Origin: Psychroserpens sp. NJDZ02
GTDB taxonomy: Bacteria; Bacteroidota; Bacteroidia; Flavobacteriales; Flavobacteriaceae
NCBI RefSeq assembly: GCF_004843725.1
Contig: NZ_CP039451.1
Coordinates: forward strand, 370,501 to 434,500
DNA: 64,000 nt
Reading direction: 5' to 3'
A program made the position numbers and the translations under genes. The notes below the pieces were generated by a model that was not told where the DNA came from, did no database searches, and was given only the letters and a program-made list of their open reading frames with translations. Below, piece by piece: positions 21,128 through 29,631 of the stretch; positions within the stretch are counted from its first letter, which is position 1, and every line of letters begins with the position of its first letter.

Positions 21128-23059
21128 ATGATAAAAAAGAAAGTATTAGAAAACATAATTCAAAACAAAGTTCCCTCTATTATATTAACAAAATTAGAAG
21201 AACATGGATTTAAATATTTAAAATCACAAAAAATATTTAAGAAGATCTCAGATGGAATAGAATATCAATTGAGATTATTAACACAGCAATCAACATTAGA
21301 ATATATAGAAGAAAGTGATGAGCCAAGAATATATTTCTCCATAGCAGGTAGCATTAAATATATTGAATATGAAAAGTGGTATAAAAAAAAATTTGATGAA
21401 GAATCAAGAATGAATATTGGAACAAATGGAATCAAAGTTTATATCGTTCCAGATATTAGTGATTTTGATTCATCTTCATACTATGTTCCATCAAAGTCTC
21501 AGGCTTTCAAATCAATGGTTACAAAATCATTGATTACAGGTAAAGAAAAAGCTGAACCTCTCAATATTAACGAATATATTGAATCTATACTTTTTAAACT
21601 ACTTGATGAATTAAATTCTAAATCAAACCCAGAAGTTTTATTTGAAAAACGTGAGTTTCCGCTACAATATACTTTTTTAATGCATTTTTACGGTCACAAT
21701 GAACTTGCAAACAGCCAAATTAGTAAGACACATAAATATTATTTAGATAAAATAGATAAAGAGGAGAATCCCAAGAGAGTTATCCAAATGTTTGAGAAAT
21801 TCCTAAATGATGTAAAGAAACTTAACGGTTTGGAATTAGAAAACCCTTTTAAGCAGGCAATTAAAATCAAATCGAATCTTAATGAGAGTAGATTGAATTT
21901 TCTTCCAAATTCTGGATACTCTGAAAACCTCAGAATTGATATCAGAAATGTTGATTTAAATCAAGTCTTGTTGAATACCAACGGGGAGATTATCTTATAC
22001 ATTAATAATTCAAAGCTCTTTATCCTGAATTCAACTGGTAACCTTAAAAGCGAAATTACTATTCCGATTCAGCAAGGGTTTAATAAACTTAATTGGGAAA
22101 TACCGTTAGGATATGAAAAGAAACACAAAGTTACCTATGCCAACAATTTACTTATTTTCGATAATGGTACAGTTATAGAACTTAAAATTCCAAGACAAAC
22201 AAAAAAAAGTAAACACAAGCAAAGCTCCAATTTTAAGGATGTAAAATTTATAGATAATAATATTTATGTAACTTATCACAAAACACTTATCAAGTATTCA
22301 ATTGAAGGTGAATTTGTTGAGCAAAAAGAGTTTGAATACGTTCTTGAAAAAATGGTTCCATCAAAAAAATGGGTAATTAGTGCCAATCGAATTTTTGATT
22401 TTGACGGCAATTTAAAACATGAATATAAAGTTGGTCATGGAAACAGCCAATGGAAGATATCCAACAGTGAAGACTCAATAACTTTTTACGGCTATTCTAC
22501 AAAATCTCAATATTATGAGTTTGAAGGCAAAAGTAAAACACTTTGGGCTCACCCTACTTTTAAAAAAGGTTATAAGGAAACTTTATATTCTGATACACAT
22601 CATAATTTTGATTTGTCAACTTTGACTTTCTCCCCAGATGACTCGATTATGGTTGGAAGTGGGCATCATGGGAAATATGTAGCATGGAGAAGGAAATCTT
22701 TTGAACGTTTTGAATTAATTCCTCAGGATGAGGTTATAGCATTACTGAAACCATCTTCTATGTCAATAAGAAAAGGAGATGCTATTATTAATGTTGAAAG
22801 TAAGCCAGAAATTGTAGAAATAGACAATGTAAAATATTTAAAAAATAGAAGCAATAGTGCAGGAGAAACATTTTTTATAGAAGAAGGAGAATTCTTCGTT
22901 TTCGATATACCTTCTATAAACTTAATTACAGTATGGAATAAGGATTTTCAAAATATCTTCTACGAAAAGTCAAATGGCAGTATCGAATTTCATGGACAGA
23001 ATCAACTGACTGAAAGGAACAAAGATGAACTAATTGTATATAAAAGAAACGGACACTAA
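21128..23059 (+). CDS. Cassette protein with DUF4304-like N-terminus and beta-propeller-like C-terminus
   Basis: 643 residues from ATG at 21128; an upstream GTG at 21113 is unlikely because it lies inside the cassette-end arm. No signal peptide. The first about 90 residues (KLEEHGFKYLKSQKIFKKIS, then YQLRLL) resemble the DUF4304 group of small alpha/beta proteins. Residues about 290-560 contain repeated strand-turn-strand units (NTNGEIILYINNSKLFILNS, KDVKFIDNNIYVTYHKTLIK, STLTFSPDDSIMVGSGHHGK) suggesting a WD/propeller-like scaffold. No catalytic motif is recognised. The last bases of the gene form the unit's terminal arm GGACACTAAT. Promoter: repeat A2. Confidence 0.6.
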   Translation: MIKKKVLENIIQNKVPSIILTKLEEHGFKYLKSQKIFKKISDGIEYQLRLLTQQSTLEYIEESDEPRIYFSIAGSIKYIEYEKWYKKKFDEESRMNIGTNGIKVYIVPDISDFDSSSYYVPSKSQAFKSMVTKSLITGKEKAEPLNINEYIESILFKLLDELNSKSNPEVLFEKREFPLQYTFLMHFYGHNELANSQISKTHKYYLDKIDKEENPKRVIQMFEKFLNDVKKLNGLELENPFKQAIKIKSNLNESRLNFLPNSGYSENLRIDIRNVDLNQVLLNTNGEIILYINNSKLFILNSTGNLKSEITIPIQQGFNKLNWEIPLGYEKKHKVTYANNLLIFDNGTVIELKIPRQTKKSKHKQSSNFKDVKFIDNNIYVTYHKTLIKYSIEGEFVEQKEFEYVLEKMVPSKKWVISANRIFDFDGNLKHEYKVGHGNSQWKISNSEDSITFYGYSTKSQYYEFEGKSKTLWAHPTFKKGYKETLYSDTHHNFDLSTLTFSPDDSIMVGSGHHGKYVAWRRKSFERFELIPQDEVIALLKPSSMSIRKGDAIINVESKPEIVEIDNVKYLKNRSNSAGETFFIEEGEFFVFDIPSINLITVWNKDFQNIFYEKSNGSIEFHGQNQLTERNKDELIVYKRNGH

Positions 23060-23648
23060 TCGAGTAGACGGCTCCGACTAAAATAGCCGGAGTGCGCCTC
23101 TCACACCACCGTGCTTACATAACTAAGCTGGTCCTTTCGTCTCCATTGCTAATAGCAATATAACTCAGGAACGTATACTGCGGTTCGTAAATCAACACAC
23201 CAAAGGGCTTTTCCCCCTTGGCACTATCTTCATATTTAGGCATAGGCTACAACTTGTGCTTCTATAGTGGTTTTGAATAATTTAGTCTATGCCGAGCGTA
23301 GCCGAAGTATCAGTATCGCGTTTTGTAGTGGTATTTGCTCATCAATCAATTACAAATGGCCTTCAGATACAACCTCACGGTTTTCACCCTTGCGACTTAC
23401 TACTGCTTCAATACCCCTGTCTTGAGCGTAGCCGAAGGGTTACTCCTGCGCACAAGAGACTTGCACCCTCTAGATTAATTATTTACCTTTAGGTAAATTA
23501 AAAGAGGCCCATGTTGGGCACACACACCGTATATAATTAATGGCAAGTTTTAGCTTGCTTACGAAAATCTTTGCAGATTTTCTATTCGGTTTTTATTTGC
23601 TAAATTAGGTGCTGAAACACGCCACTAATCATATACAAACACGTTAGC
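23051..23648 (+). repeat. Family B repeat, copy B3
   Basis: Near-identical to 17450-18048 over its whole length. The core at the end of the dyad has changed from GTTGG to GCTGG (about 23127). It carries two REP-like motifs (TGCCGAGCGTAGCCGAAGTA at 23290 and CTTGAGCGTAGCCGAAGGG at 23421). An open frame at 23289-23492 is judged spurious. Confidence 0.82.
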
Positions 23649-23659
23649 TCCAATAAAAA

Positions 23660-24244
23660 ATGACGAAAAAGGAATTCATTACTTTAGATGATTCAATTGA
23701 GAGTTTTGAACTTATCAAAAAACTTAGTGAAGAAAAATGGAAAAATATTGAACATTTATCAAGTGAATGTGGTGGAAAACGAATTAAAGGATTAAAATGG
23801 AAAAAAGGATTAACTAAACTTGAGATAATAAGTTTTGAGAATCAACTTGGTTATAAATTCCCTCAAGCTCTCAAAAATTTTTATAAAGTTATGAATGGTT
23901 TAGCCATAGTTAATGAAAACTTTAGCGAAGATGAAGAATATCCGTTTTATCAAGATTTATATAGGTCTTTTCCGGAAGATATAGAAACTATTAAAAGAAA
24001 TGCAAATTTAGAATTTGAATCTTATAATGTATCTATAGATGATATAAATTCAAAAAAAGCACCTATAATATTTAATTATTGCGGAAATAGATACTTAATA
24101 TTAGATGAAAGTAAACAAGTTTTATCTATACGAGGAGATTCAATTTTTTTTGGACTGAACTTATCAAAAGGTTTATCGAAAGACATATTTAATAATTTTA
24201 TGGACACGAAAGTAGAAGATTTATTAAAATATAAATGGTGGTAA
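23660..24244 (+). CDS. SMI1/KNR4 (SUKH) family protein, copy 2
   Basis: 194 residues; the paralogue of 18059-18625, differing by an LKWKKG insertion after residue 49 and a few substitutions. The inserted codons begin TTAAAATGGAAA and end GGATTA, flanked by repeated GGATTA, so slippage or a small duplication explains the difference. The same SUKH landmarks are present (FENQLGYKFPQALKNFY, GNRYLILDESKQVLSIRGD). Followed after 56 bp by the second lipoprotein, as in copy 1, so the two-gene unit was duplicated whole. Confidence 0.78.
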   Translation: MTKKEFITLDDSIESFELIKKLSEEKWKNIEHLSSECGGKRIKGLKWKKGLTKLEIISFENQLGYKFPQALKNFYKVMNGLAIVNENFSEDEEYPFYQDLYRSFPEDIETIKRNANLEFESYNVSIDDINSKKAPIIFNYCGNRYLILDESKQVLSIRGDSIFFGLNLSKGLSKDIFNNFMDTKVEDLLKYKWW

Positions 24245-24300
24245 AAAAGGATTAAGCCAACGTCAAAAATATACTGATGATTTAAAAATAATATTTGATT

Positions 24301-25041
24301 ATGACAATTGTAAAAAAAACCAATAGATTACTATTTGTATTATTTTGTTTAATGGTTACAGCTTCATGTAAAAGGACTACAAAAAACACAGAAAGCAAAA
24401 AAAATAACATTGTTATAGATACTATTCTATATGACTATAGTAATATAGAAACCAATAGACGTAATGACGGATATAATGGAAGATTAATACACACACTTCC
24501 TGTAAAAGAAGGTGATACTGTTTTGTTTATTAAGTATGCACAAGAAAAAGGAAGTAAAATTAATATGAATTACAAAACTTCAAGTTTTGTAATTCAATCT
24601 TTCAACGAATTAAGTTATTATAAAACAGGCACCAATAAATTTAGTACCTATCCTATTAGTTTAAAAAAAATAAAAGACAAAAAGGCATCTACATTTTACA
24701 TTTATTGTAATTATGGTAAGTCTGAAAGACCAGACAGCCCTAGTAATATGCCACGCTTAGTAGATATTAAAAAAATTAATAACACTTTAGCTAAATTTGA
24801 TGTGTACAATGATAATTTACAAGATTATGATATTTACTTTAAAATTAATAATAACAATACATTAACTATTAATAAAATAATTATTAAATATAATTTTGGA
24901 ATTGATGAGGAAGAATATTATTACCAACTTGATACCTTAATAACTATTAATAATAAGAATAAATATATTGACCTTTACAAGTTACAAGATGTTACTGAAA
25001 TTAAAAAAAACATTAGAAAATACAATTATTTAAATCACTAA
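24301..25041 (+). CDS. Lipoprotein paired with SUKH gene, copy 2
   Basis: 246 residues from ATG at 24301. Signal peptide ends in TASC; mature start KRTTKN. Shares with copy 1 the DYSNIETNR, YNGRLI, TLPVK and YKTGTNKFSTYPIS blocks. It diverges clearly elsewhere, whereas the upstream SUKH copies and the flanking repeats are almost identical. That uneven divergence suggests either diversifying selection on the exported protein or partial gene conversion of the rest. Function unknown. Confidence 0.7.
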   Translation: MTIVKKTNRLLFVLFCLMVTASCKRTTKNTESKKNNIVIDTILYDYSNIETNRRNDGYNGRLIHTLPVKEGDTVLFIKYAQEKGSKINMNYKTSSFVIQSFNELSYYKTGTNKFSTYPISLKKIKDKKASTFYIYCNYGKSERPDSPSNMPRLVDIKKINNTLAKFDVYNDNLQDYDIYFKINNNNTLTINKIIIKYNFGIDEEEYYYQLDTLITINNKNKYIDLYKLQDVTEIKKNIRKYNYLNH

Positions 25042-25054
25042 AAAGGAAAGCCCA

Positions 25055-25653
25055 GTTGCTAATCGAGTAGACGGCTCCGACTAAAATAGCCGGAGTGCGC
25101 CCCTCACACCAACGTACGTACGTAACTGCGTTGGTCCTTTCGTCTCCATTGCTAATAGCAATACAACTCAGGAACAAATACGGCGGTTCGTAAATCATCA
25201 CACCAAAGCGCTTTTCACCCTTGGCACTATCTTCTAATTTAGGCATAGGCTACAACTAGTGCTTAAATAGTGGTTTTGAATAATTTAGTCTATGCCGAGA
25301 GCAATCGAAGTATCAGTCTCGCGTTTTGTAGTGGTATTTGCTCATTAATCAATCACAAATAGCCTTCAGATAAAACGTCACGGTTTTCTACCCTTGCGAC
25401 TTACTACTGTTTCAATACCCCTGTCTTAATCGTAGCCGAAGGGTTACTCCTGCTCATAAGAGACTTGCACCCTCTAGATTAATTATTTATCTTTAGGTAA
25501 ACTAAAAGAGGCCCATGTTGGGCACACAGACCTTATAAAATTAATTGCTAGTTTCAGCCTATTTACGAAAGGCCTCGCAGACTTTCTATCTGTGATTTAT
25601 TTGCTAACTTTAATGCTTAAATCACGCAACTAATCTTAGACAAGCGCGTTGGT
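25055..25653 (+). repeat. Family B repeat, copy B4
   Basis: Third full copy; it fills the 724-bp gene-less gap with a dyad at 25055-25135 (ending TGCGTTGG), the ATTGCTAATAGCAAT palindrome and decayed REP-like motifs (25292, about 25428). The last 110 bp diverge from copies B1 and B3 but keep the shared ending CAACTAATCTTAGACAA, then GCGCGTTGG at 25645. Confidence 0.8.
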
Positions 25654-25765
25654 AAAAATAGAAACACACTGTAATTCAATTAATTAAAATTTTCATAATT
25701 AAAGAATATTTAACAATTTTAGAATTAACTATATCGTCTTTTGACTTTCAATCAAATTTGTGCTT

Positions 25766-26905
25766 ATGAAAAATATTATCCTCATCATTTTTACAGTCTT
25801 TGGACTCAACTCTATATTTGCTCAAATTGAACAGAATATTTATGAATTGAACTCAATGGAAAACCTTTTAACCGAAGACATTAAGGACATTTTAGATATA
25901 AATTTAATTGATAAAAAAGTTATCTTCTTGGGAGAAGCTGAACATCACATTGGTTCGGATTTTTTAGCTAAAACTGAATTTGTGAAATATTTAGTTTTGG
26001 AAAAAGGATATAAAGACATTGCTTTTGAAGGCGATTTTTTTGGGCTTTATTTTGACCATAATAAAATTAATTTATACTCTTTTTGGTCTCGTTCTGTTCA
26101 ATGCAATGAGCTATTCGAATTTTTAAAAGAACATAATGTAACTATTTGGGGTTTTGATAATCAAATGGGCTCTGGTTATACTTGGAATAATTTCACAAAT
26201 AAACTGACTGAATTTCTACAAAATAATTCCATTAGTTTTGATAAAAAATTTACCGAAACAACTGAAAATTATATAAAAAATAGAAAAAAGGCAACCAAAG
26301 TTATTGGTAAATCAAATTTAGAATACTTAATCACTGAAGTTGATAAACTAATAAAAAACGAAACAGTAATTAAAGATAAACTTTGGTCTCAATTTTTGAA
26401 AAGTTACAGAAGCGACATTATTATAAATTCAACTCATAAAAGCAATAAAAAAGGAATACCCGTTAGAGACAGTCAAATGGCAAAAAACCTAGACTTTTTG
26501 GTTAAGTCAATGCCTGAAAAAAAGTTTATTGTTTGGCTAGCCAATGCACATATGACAAAATATGAATATGATTTTATGAAAGGCCAAACTATGGGAGGTC
26601 AATTTGTAAATATGAATCCTAATATTTCTTATCACATTGCTATTTCATCAATCCATATGCCTTATAGAAAAGAAAAATGGATAGAAAAATCAAGTAAAGA
26701 CTCTGAAAACTTACTTCACTATTTACCTTCAACTGAAAAAAATTATTTTATTGACTCAAAACAAATAATTAACAAAAACCCAGAATATTCGGAAAAAATA
26801 TTTGAGGGAATGTTTAATCTAGAGGAAAACAAAACGAATTGGTTCAAACATTTTGATGCATTAGTTTTTATATCAAAAGGAGAAAAAGTAAAATATCCGA
26901 AATAA
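25766..26905 (+). CDS. Erythromycin-esterase-like secreted protein
   Basis: 379 residues from ATG at 25766; a GTG two codons earlier is less likely. A signal peptide (MKNIILIIFTVFGLNSIFAQ) places it outside the cytoplasm. The pattern of the erythromycin-esterase/EreA-like superfamily is present: VIFLGEAEHHIGSDFLAK, with the GE..H core, then DIAFEGDFFG and the late strand FIVWLANAHMTK with the conserved Asn-Ala-His. EreA itself is cytosolic; exported relatives in Bacteroidota have no assigned substrate, so antibiotic resistance should not be assumed. Ends 6 bp before a truncated family B dyad. Confidence 0.72.
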   Translation: MKNIILIIFTVFGLNSIFAQIEQNIYELNSMENLLTEDIKDILDINLIDKKVIFLGEAEHHIGSDFLAKTEFVKYLVLEKGYKDIAFEGDFFGLYFDHNKINLYSFWSRSVQCNELFEFLKEHNVTIWGFDNQMGSGYTWNNFTNKLTEFLQNNSISFDKKFTETTENYIKNRKKATKVIGKSNLEYLITEVDKLIKNETVIKDKLWSQFLKSYRSDIIINSTHKSNKKGIPVRDSQMAKNLDFLVKSMPEKKFIVWLANAHMTKYEYDFMKGQTMGGQFVNMNPNISYHIAISSIHMPYRKEKWIEKSSKDSENLLHYLPSTEKNYFIDSKQIINKNPEYSEKIFEGMFNLEENKTNWFKHFDALVFISKGEKVKYPK

Positions 26906-26911
26906 AACACT

Positions 26912-27240
26912 GCTGCTAATCGAGTAGATCGCTCCGACTAAAATAGCCGGAGTGCGCCTTTCTAACTAAAAGAAATGATAGTAGCTATTCAATCTAATAC
27001 TTCTCTTTTGATTATGTTTCATAAGATACTTTCATAACTTGCTTTTACCCATAGGGTATTCCCTCATTTTAATAATTAGGTATTTTCCCTAATGCATTGA
27101 TTCTTGAGTTTGCTCTTATATTTTCCACAGTACGACGCTCTGAGTCGTTCCAACATTGAGATTGATATTTGCAAAGCTTGATTCAACAATAAAATCACAA
27201 CACCACAACAAACAACCACTACCCTGTTTCAAAAAAAACA
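26912..27240 (+). other. Truncated family B dyad and gene-less junction to the core island
   Basis: CTGCTAATCGAG and about 40 further bases match family B up to GTGCGCCT, then similarity stops abruptly at about 26960. The remainder up to 27240 shows no gene or recognised repeat. This marks the right edge of the first array part. Confidence 0.6.
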
Positions 27241-27275
27241 GTTAACTTATAACCGCAAAAAACAAATTAGTCTTA
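27241..27275 (+). promoter_or_regulatory. Putative ECF-type promoter of the peptide/MNIO locus
   Basis: GTTAACTTATAACC (27241-27254) followed 15 bases later by GTCTT (27270-27274) resembles an ECF-sigma AACC...GTC promoter, 33 bp before the first peptide. Close relatives of its left part (TAACTTGTAACC and TAACTTGTAGCC) occur upstream of the genes at 29148 and 54060. Confidence 0.35.
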
Positions 27276-27307
27276 AATTAAGTATATTGTAATTAAAACA
27301 CATTACT

Positions 27308-27577
27308 ATGAAACTTTCAAATATAGTATTAGCAAGTCTTATAGCGTCCTCTGTTAGTGGTTGTATGGAAAATAACAAATCACAAACAGAACAACCTATC
27401 GCCCACCAAGACTCGATTAAACATATCGTGGTAACACCAAAGGATAGTGTTACTACAAAACCTAAAACTGAACCTGTTATGGTTTTAAAAGATTCTATTA
27501 CAAGACCATCTATACGTCCAAATGGAGATAAACCAATAAAACGGCTTGGTAAATGCCCTGCATGTGGGATGGGATAA
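27308..27577 (+). CDS. Candidate RiPP precursor 1 (exported, C-terminal CPACGMG)
   Basis: 89 residues. The N-terminus MKLSNIVLASLIASSVSGC is a lipoprotein-type signal (lipobox VSGC, Cys19). A low-complexity Lys/Asp/Pro/Thr linker leads to the C-terminal GKCPACGMG, where two cysteines are spaced C-x-x-C and the chain stops two residues after the second Gly. The next gene encodes a peptide with nearly the same signal (MKLSN, VLAS) and the same CxxCGMG ending, although the linkers are unrelated. Conserved leader plus conserved Cys-containing tail plus an adjacent DUF692 enzyme is how precursors of MNIO-modified peptides look. A heavy-metal-binding lipoprotein without modification is the alternative. 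Confidence 0.75.
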   Translation: MKLSNIVLASLIASSVSGCMENNKSQTEQPIAHQDSIKHIVVTPKDSVTTKPKTEPVMVLKDSITRPSIRPNGDKPIKRLGKCPACGMG

Positions 27578-27618
27578 TCCTAAATTCAAATTAACTATTT
27601 TTCAAAAAAACAACATAA

Positions 27619-27903
27619 ATGAAACTTTCAAACCTTGTACTAGCAAGTATTATAACCACATCGCTTAGTGTTTCTGCGCAAGTAGACAGCACAAAAACAG
27701 CTAGTGTTACTGTAAAAACAAATAATGAAACATCATCTAACGCAATACAGACCGTAGTCGCTAAAGACTCTACCAAACAACAAAAAAAAGAAGCAAAAAA
27801 ACAAAAAAAAGAGATTAAACGATTAACAAAACAAAAGGAACGACAACTAAAGAAACGAAATAAAAGTGAAGCGTTTATTTGTCGCGCATGCGGTATGGGA
27901 TAA
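27619..27903 (+). CDS. Candidate RiPP precursor 2 (exported, C-terminal CRACGMG)
   Basis: 94 residues. The signal peptide MKLSNLVLASIITTSLSVSA ends in an A-Q cleavage site instead of a lipobox, so the product would be soluble in the periplasm. The middle is very basic (KKEAKKQKKEIKRLTKQKER), probably helical. The C-terminus is FICRACGMG, matching precursor 1 in C-x-A-C-G-M-G. It starts 41 bp after precursor 1 and its stop TAA overlaps the ATG of the DUF692 gene (TAATG), implying translational coupling. The two cysteines and following Gly are the likely modified site. Confidence 0.75.
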   Translation: MKLSNLVLASIITTSLSVSAQVDSTKTASVTVKTNNETSSNAIQTVVAKDSTKQQKKEAKKQKKEIKRLTKQKERQLKKRNKSEAFICRACGMG

Positions 27904-28967
27904 TGAAAAATAACAAACCTAAATTAGGCTTATCTCTAATGCCTAACCCAGAATTTATAGCAGCCGTACTCCCTTTATTTGAAGCTGCTCAAGTAGAAGT
28001 TATCGAGTGGTCTTTTGATACTATACTAGACAAAACGTATCAACCAGAATGGCTTCCGCTAGTATTAAAAGAATACGGAGATAATAATAGACTCCTTGGT
28101 CATGGTGTGTATTACTCCCTTTTGGATGCCAATTGGAGCGCCAATCAAGACAACTGGTTAAAAAAAGCAAAACAAGAGACACTAACTTATAATTACACTC
28201 ATATCTCTGAACATTTTGGACTAATGAGTGCTACAAATGCACATAATGGTTTTCCGCTTCCTTTTGATTTATCTGATACGATTCTTAATATTGGTATAGA
28301 TCGCTTAAAAAAACTACAAAACACAGTACAACTAGATGTTGGTATCGAAAACTTAGCGTTAGCCTCCAATGCATCAGATATATTAAAACAAGGCGAATTC
28401 CTAAATAAACTTGTAACACCGGTTAATGGGTTTATTATTTTAGACTTGCATAATATCTATTGTCAATCAGAAAATTTTGATATAGATATGCTGACCATCA
28501 TTACTTCATATCCGCTAGATTTAGTTAAAGAAATTCATATTTCTGGAGGAAGTTGGGACCAGGATACCAGCTTAACCAAACCTATTAGAAGAGACACGCA
28601 TGATGGTTGTATCCCAGAAGCTATACTTAATATACTGCCAGAAGTACTACAACGCTGTCCTGTGTTAGAATTTATAATTTTTGAACGAATTGGCGACGCC
28701 TTTAAAGACCAAAAGGACGGTATCGACTTTAGAGCTGATTTTAACAAAATAAAAGCCATTATAGACCACACCAATTTTAGTACAACACCAAGACATTGGT
28801 CATTAAACAAACATAATCTAGACCAACCTTTAATAGATTTAGAACTAGTAAATCAACAAAATACGTTACGCCAAAACATACAATTAGACCAACCTAACGC
28901 ACATCCAGAATGGGATACTGACTTATGGAAAACAGCCACTAAGCTTTATAAAAAATGGAATAAGTAA
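27903..28967 (+). CDS. DUF692 family multinuclear iron-dependent oxidative enzyme (MNIO)
   Basis: 354 residues from ATG at 27903. Family knowledge: DUF692 enzymes (MbnB, TglH, ChrH and the bufferin enzymes) are TIM barrels that bind two or three irons and oxidatively rearrange cysteine or other residues of ribosomal peptides. Likely metal ligands are all present: His67 (GHGVYYS), His100/Glu103/His104 (HISEHFG), Glu149 (GIENLAL), Asp181/His183 (LDLHNIY), His212 (HISGG), Asp231/His233 (RDTHDG) and Glu261 (IFERIG). The first about 285 residues cover the usual domain; a tail of about 65 residues (RHWSLNKHNLDQPLIDLELV and on) is extra. No separate MbnC/TglI-like partner gene is recognised nearby. 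An upstream in-frame start at 27879 would lie inside the peptide gene and is rejected. Confidence 0.87.
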   Translation: MKNNKPKLGLSLMPNPEFIAAVLPLFEAAQVEVIEWSFDTILDKTYQPEWLPLVLKEYGDNNRLLGHGVYYSLLDANWSANQDNWLKKAKQETLTYNYTHISEHFGLMSATNAHNGFPLPFDLSDTILNIGIDRLKKLQNTVQLDVGIENLALASNASDILKQGEFLNKLVTPVNGFIILDLHNIYCQSENFDIDMLTIITSYPLDLVKEIHISGGSWDQDTSLTKPIRRDTHDGCIPEAILNILPEVLQRCPVLEFIIFERIGDAFKDQKDGIDFRADFNKIKAIIDHTNFSTTPRHWSLNKHNLDQPLIDLELVNQQNTLRQNIQLDQPNAHPEWDTDLWKTATKLYKKWNK

Positions 28968-29066
28968 TAACATCTCACTCTTTGTGGTTAATATTTAAAT
29001 TACACCTCCAAAACCAAGTTACGCTTTCTTGATTACAACTACCCTTTTCATTTTTCAAAAAAAGAA

Positions 29067-29100
29067 TTAACTTGTAACCTAAAAACAGAACAAGGTGTTA
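29067..29100 (+). promoter_or_regulatory. Putative regulatory motif TTAACTTGTAACC
   Basis: TTAACTTGTAACC (29067-29079) repeats the left half of the motif at 27241, followed by A-rich sequence and a TGTTATT near the -10 position. It is 48 bp before the next gene. Could mark shared control by an ECF sigma factor. Confidence 0.3.
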
Positions 29101-29147
29101 TTAATACAGCAAACTAAACAACATCGTTTTGCTTATAATCAAACCAA

Positions 29148-29627
29148 TTGAATACGCGCATTATCTATGCATTTTATACCTCACCCCAATTAATGGAAAT
29201 AAAACTAAAAACAGGACTCGCCACTAAGTCATATTTAAAAAATTTCACGTTTTTTGAGTTTGACAACTTGGTTCACTTTTTATTCGAATTCTTTAGCGTT
29301 AACACCATTTCAAACAAAGACATAGAGGATACCATTTACAAAAGGATACTCAATTTAGGATATGATAATGTAAATCAAATTCCATCTAAGATTAAACTAA
29401 AACTAGAGACAAAATATACTAACCTACTTAATCAATCGCAAATTGATTTTGATATAGAAAAACACACCTATCTTTTTATAGCCAAAGTAATTAGCAAAGA
29501 TGTTTTAATTACTATTGACAATACATTGATTAAAAACTTGGAGAGTAAAATACACCTAAAACCAGATAGCACAATTAGCTTTACTGAGGTGCAAAAAATG
29601 GACAACATACAATTTACAACATTATAG
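29148..29627 (+). CDS. Unknown protein upstream of DUF4132 gene
   Basis: 159 residues, no signal peptide or membrane segment. Mixed alpha/beta with a long polar middle (FDNLVHFLFEFFSVNTISNK) and a C-terminal strand-rich part (IAKVISKDVLITIDNTLIKN). No family recognised. It ends 4 bp before the DUF4132 gene, so the two are almost certainly co-transcribed and may work together. Confidence 0.55.
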   Translation: MNTRIIYAFYTSPQLMEIKLKTGLATKSYLKNFTFFEFDNLVHFLFEFFSVNTISNKDIEDTIYKRILNLGYDNVNQIPSKIKLKLETKYTNLLNQSQIDFDIEKHTYLFIAKVISKDVLITIDNTLIKNLESKIHLKPDSTISFTEVQKMDNIQFTTL

Positions 29628-29631
29628 AATT

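Larger units (their letters stand above)
15860..26923 (+). mobile_element. Integron-like cassette array, part 1
   Basis: A row of same-strand accessory genes separated by repeats. Two units show matching reverse-complement ends: GTTAGCTGCC at 15860 with GGCAGCTAAT at 17450, and GTTAGTGTCC at 21109 with GGACACTAAT at 23051. This is the arrangement of R' and R'' arms in integron cassettes. The attC-like dyads after the genes (17450-17532, 23051-23133, 25055-25135; shortened copies at 19426 and 26912) share a CGAGTAGACGGCTCCGAC core. No integrase or transposase is present, so the recombination mechanism is inferred. Confidence 0.6.

Noticed and set aside
23289..23492. 67-codon + strand open frame in a family B repeat
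   Set aside because: It lies wholly in the repeat, corresponding parts of copies B1 and B4 break the frame, and its residues simply spell REP-like motifs.
27000..27240. Possible decayed gene in the junction region
   Set aside because: No frame longer than a few codons and no recognisable protein similarity on either strand.
27879..27902. Upstream start of the DUF692 gene
   Set aside because: It lies inside the conserved Cys motif of precursor 2; the TAATG overlap at 27901-27905 gives a natural start.
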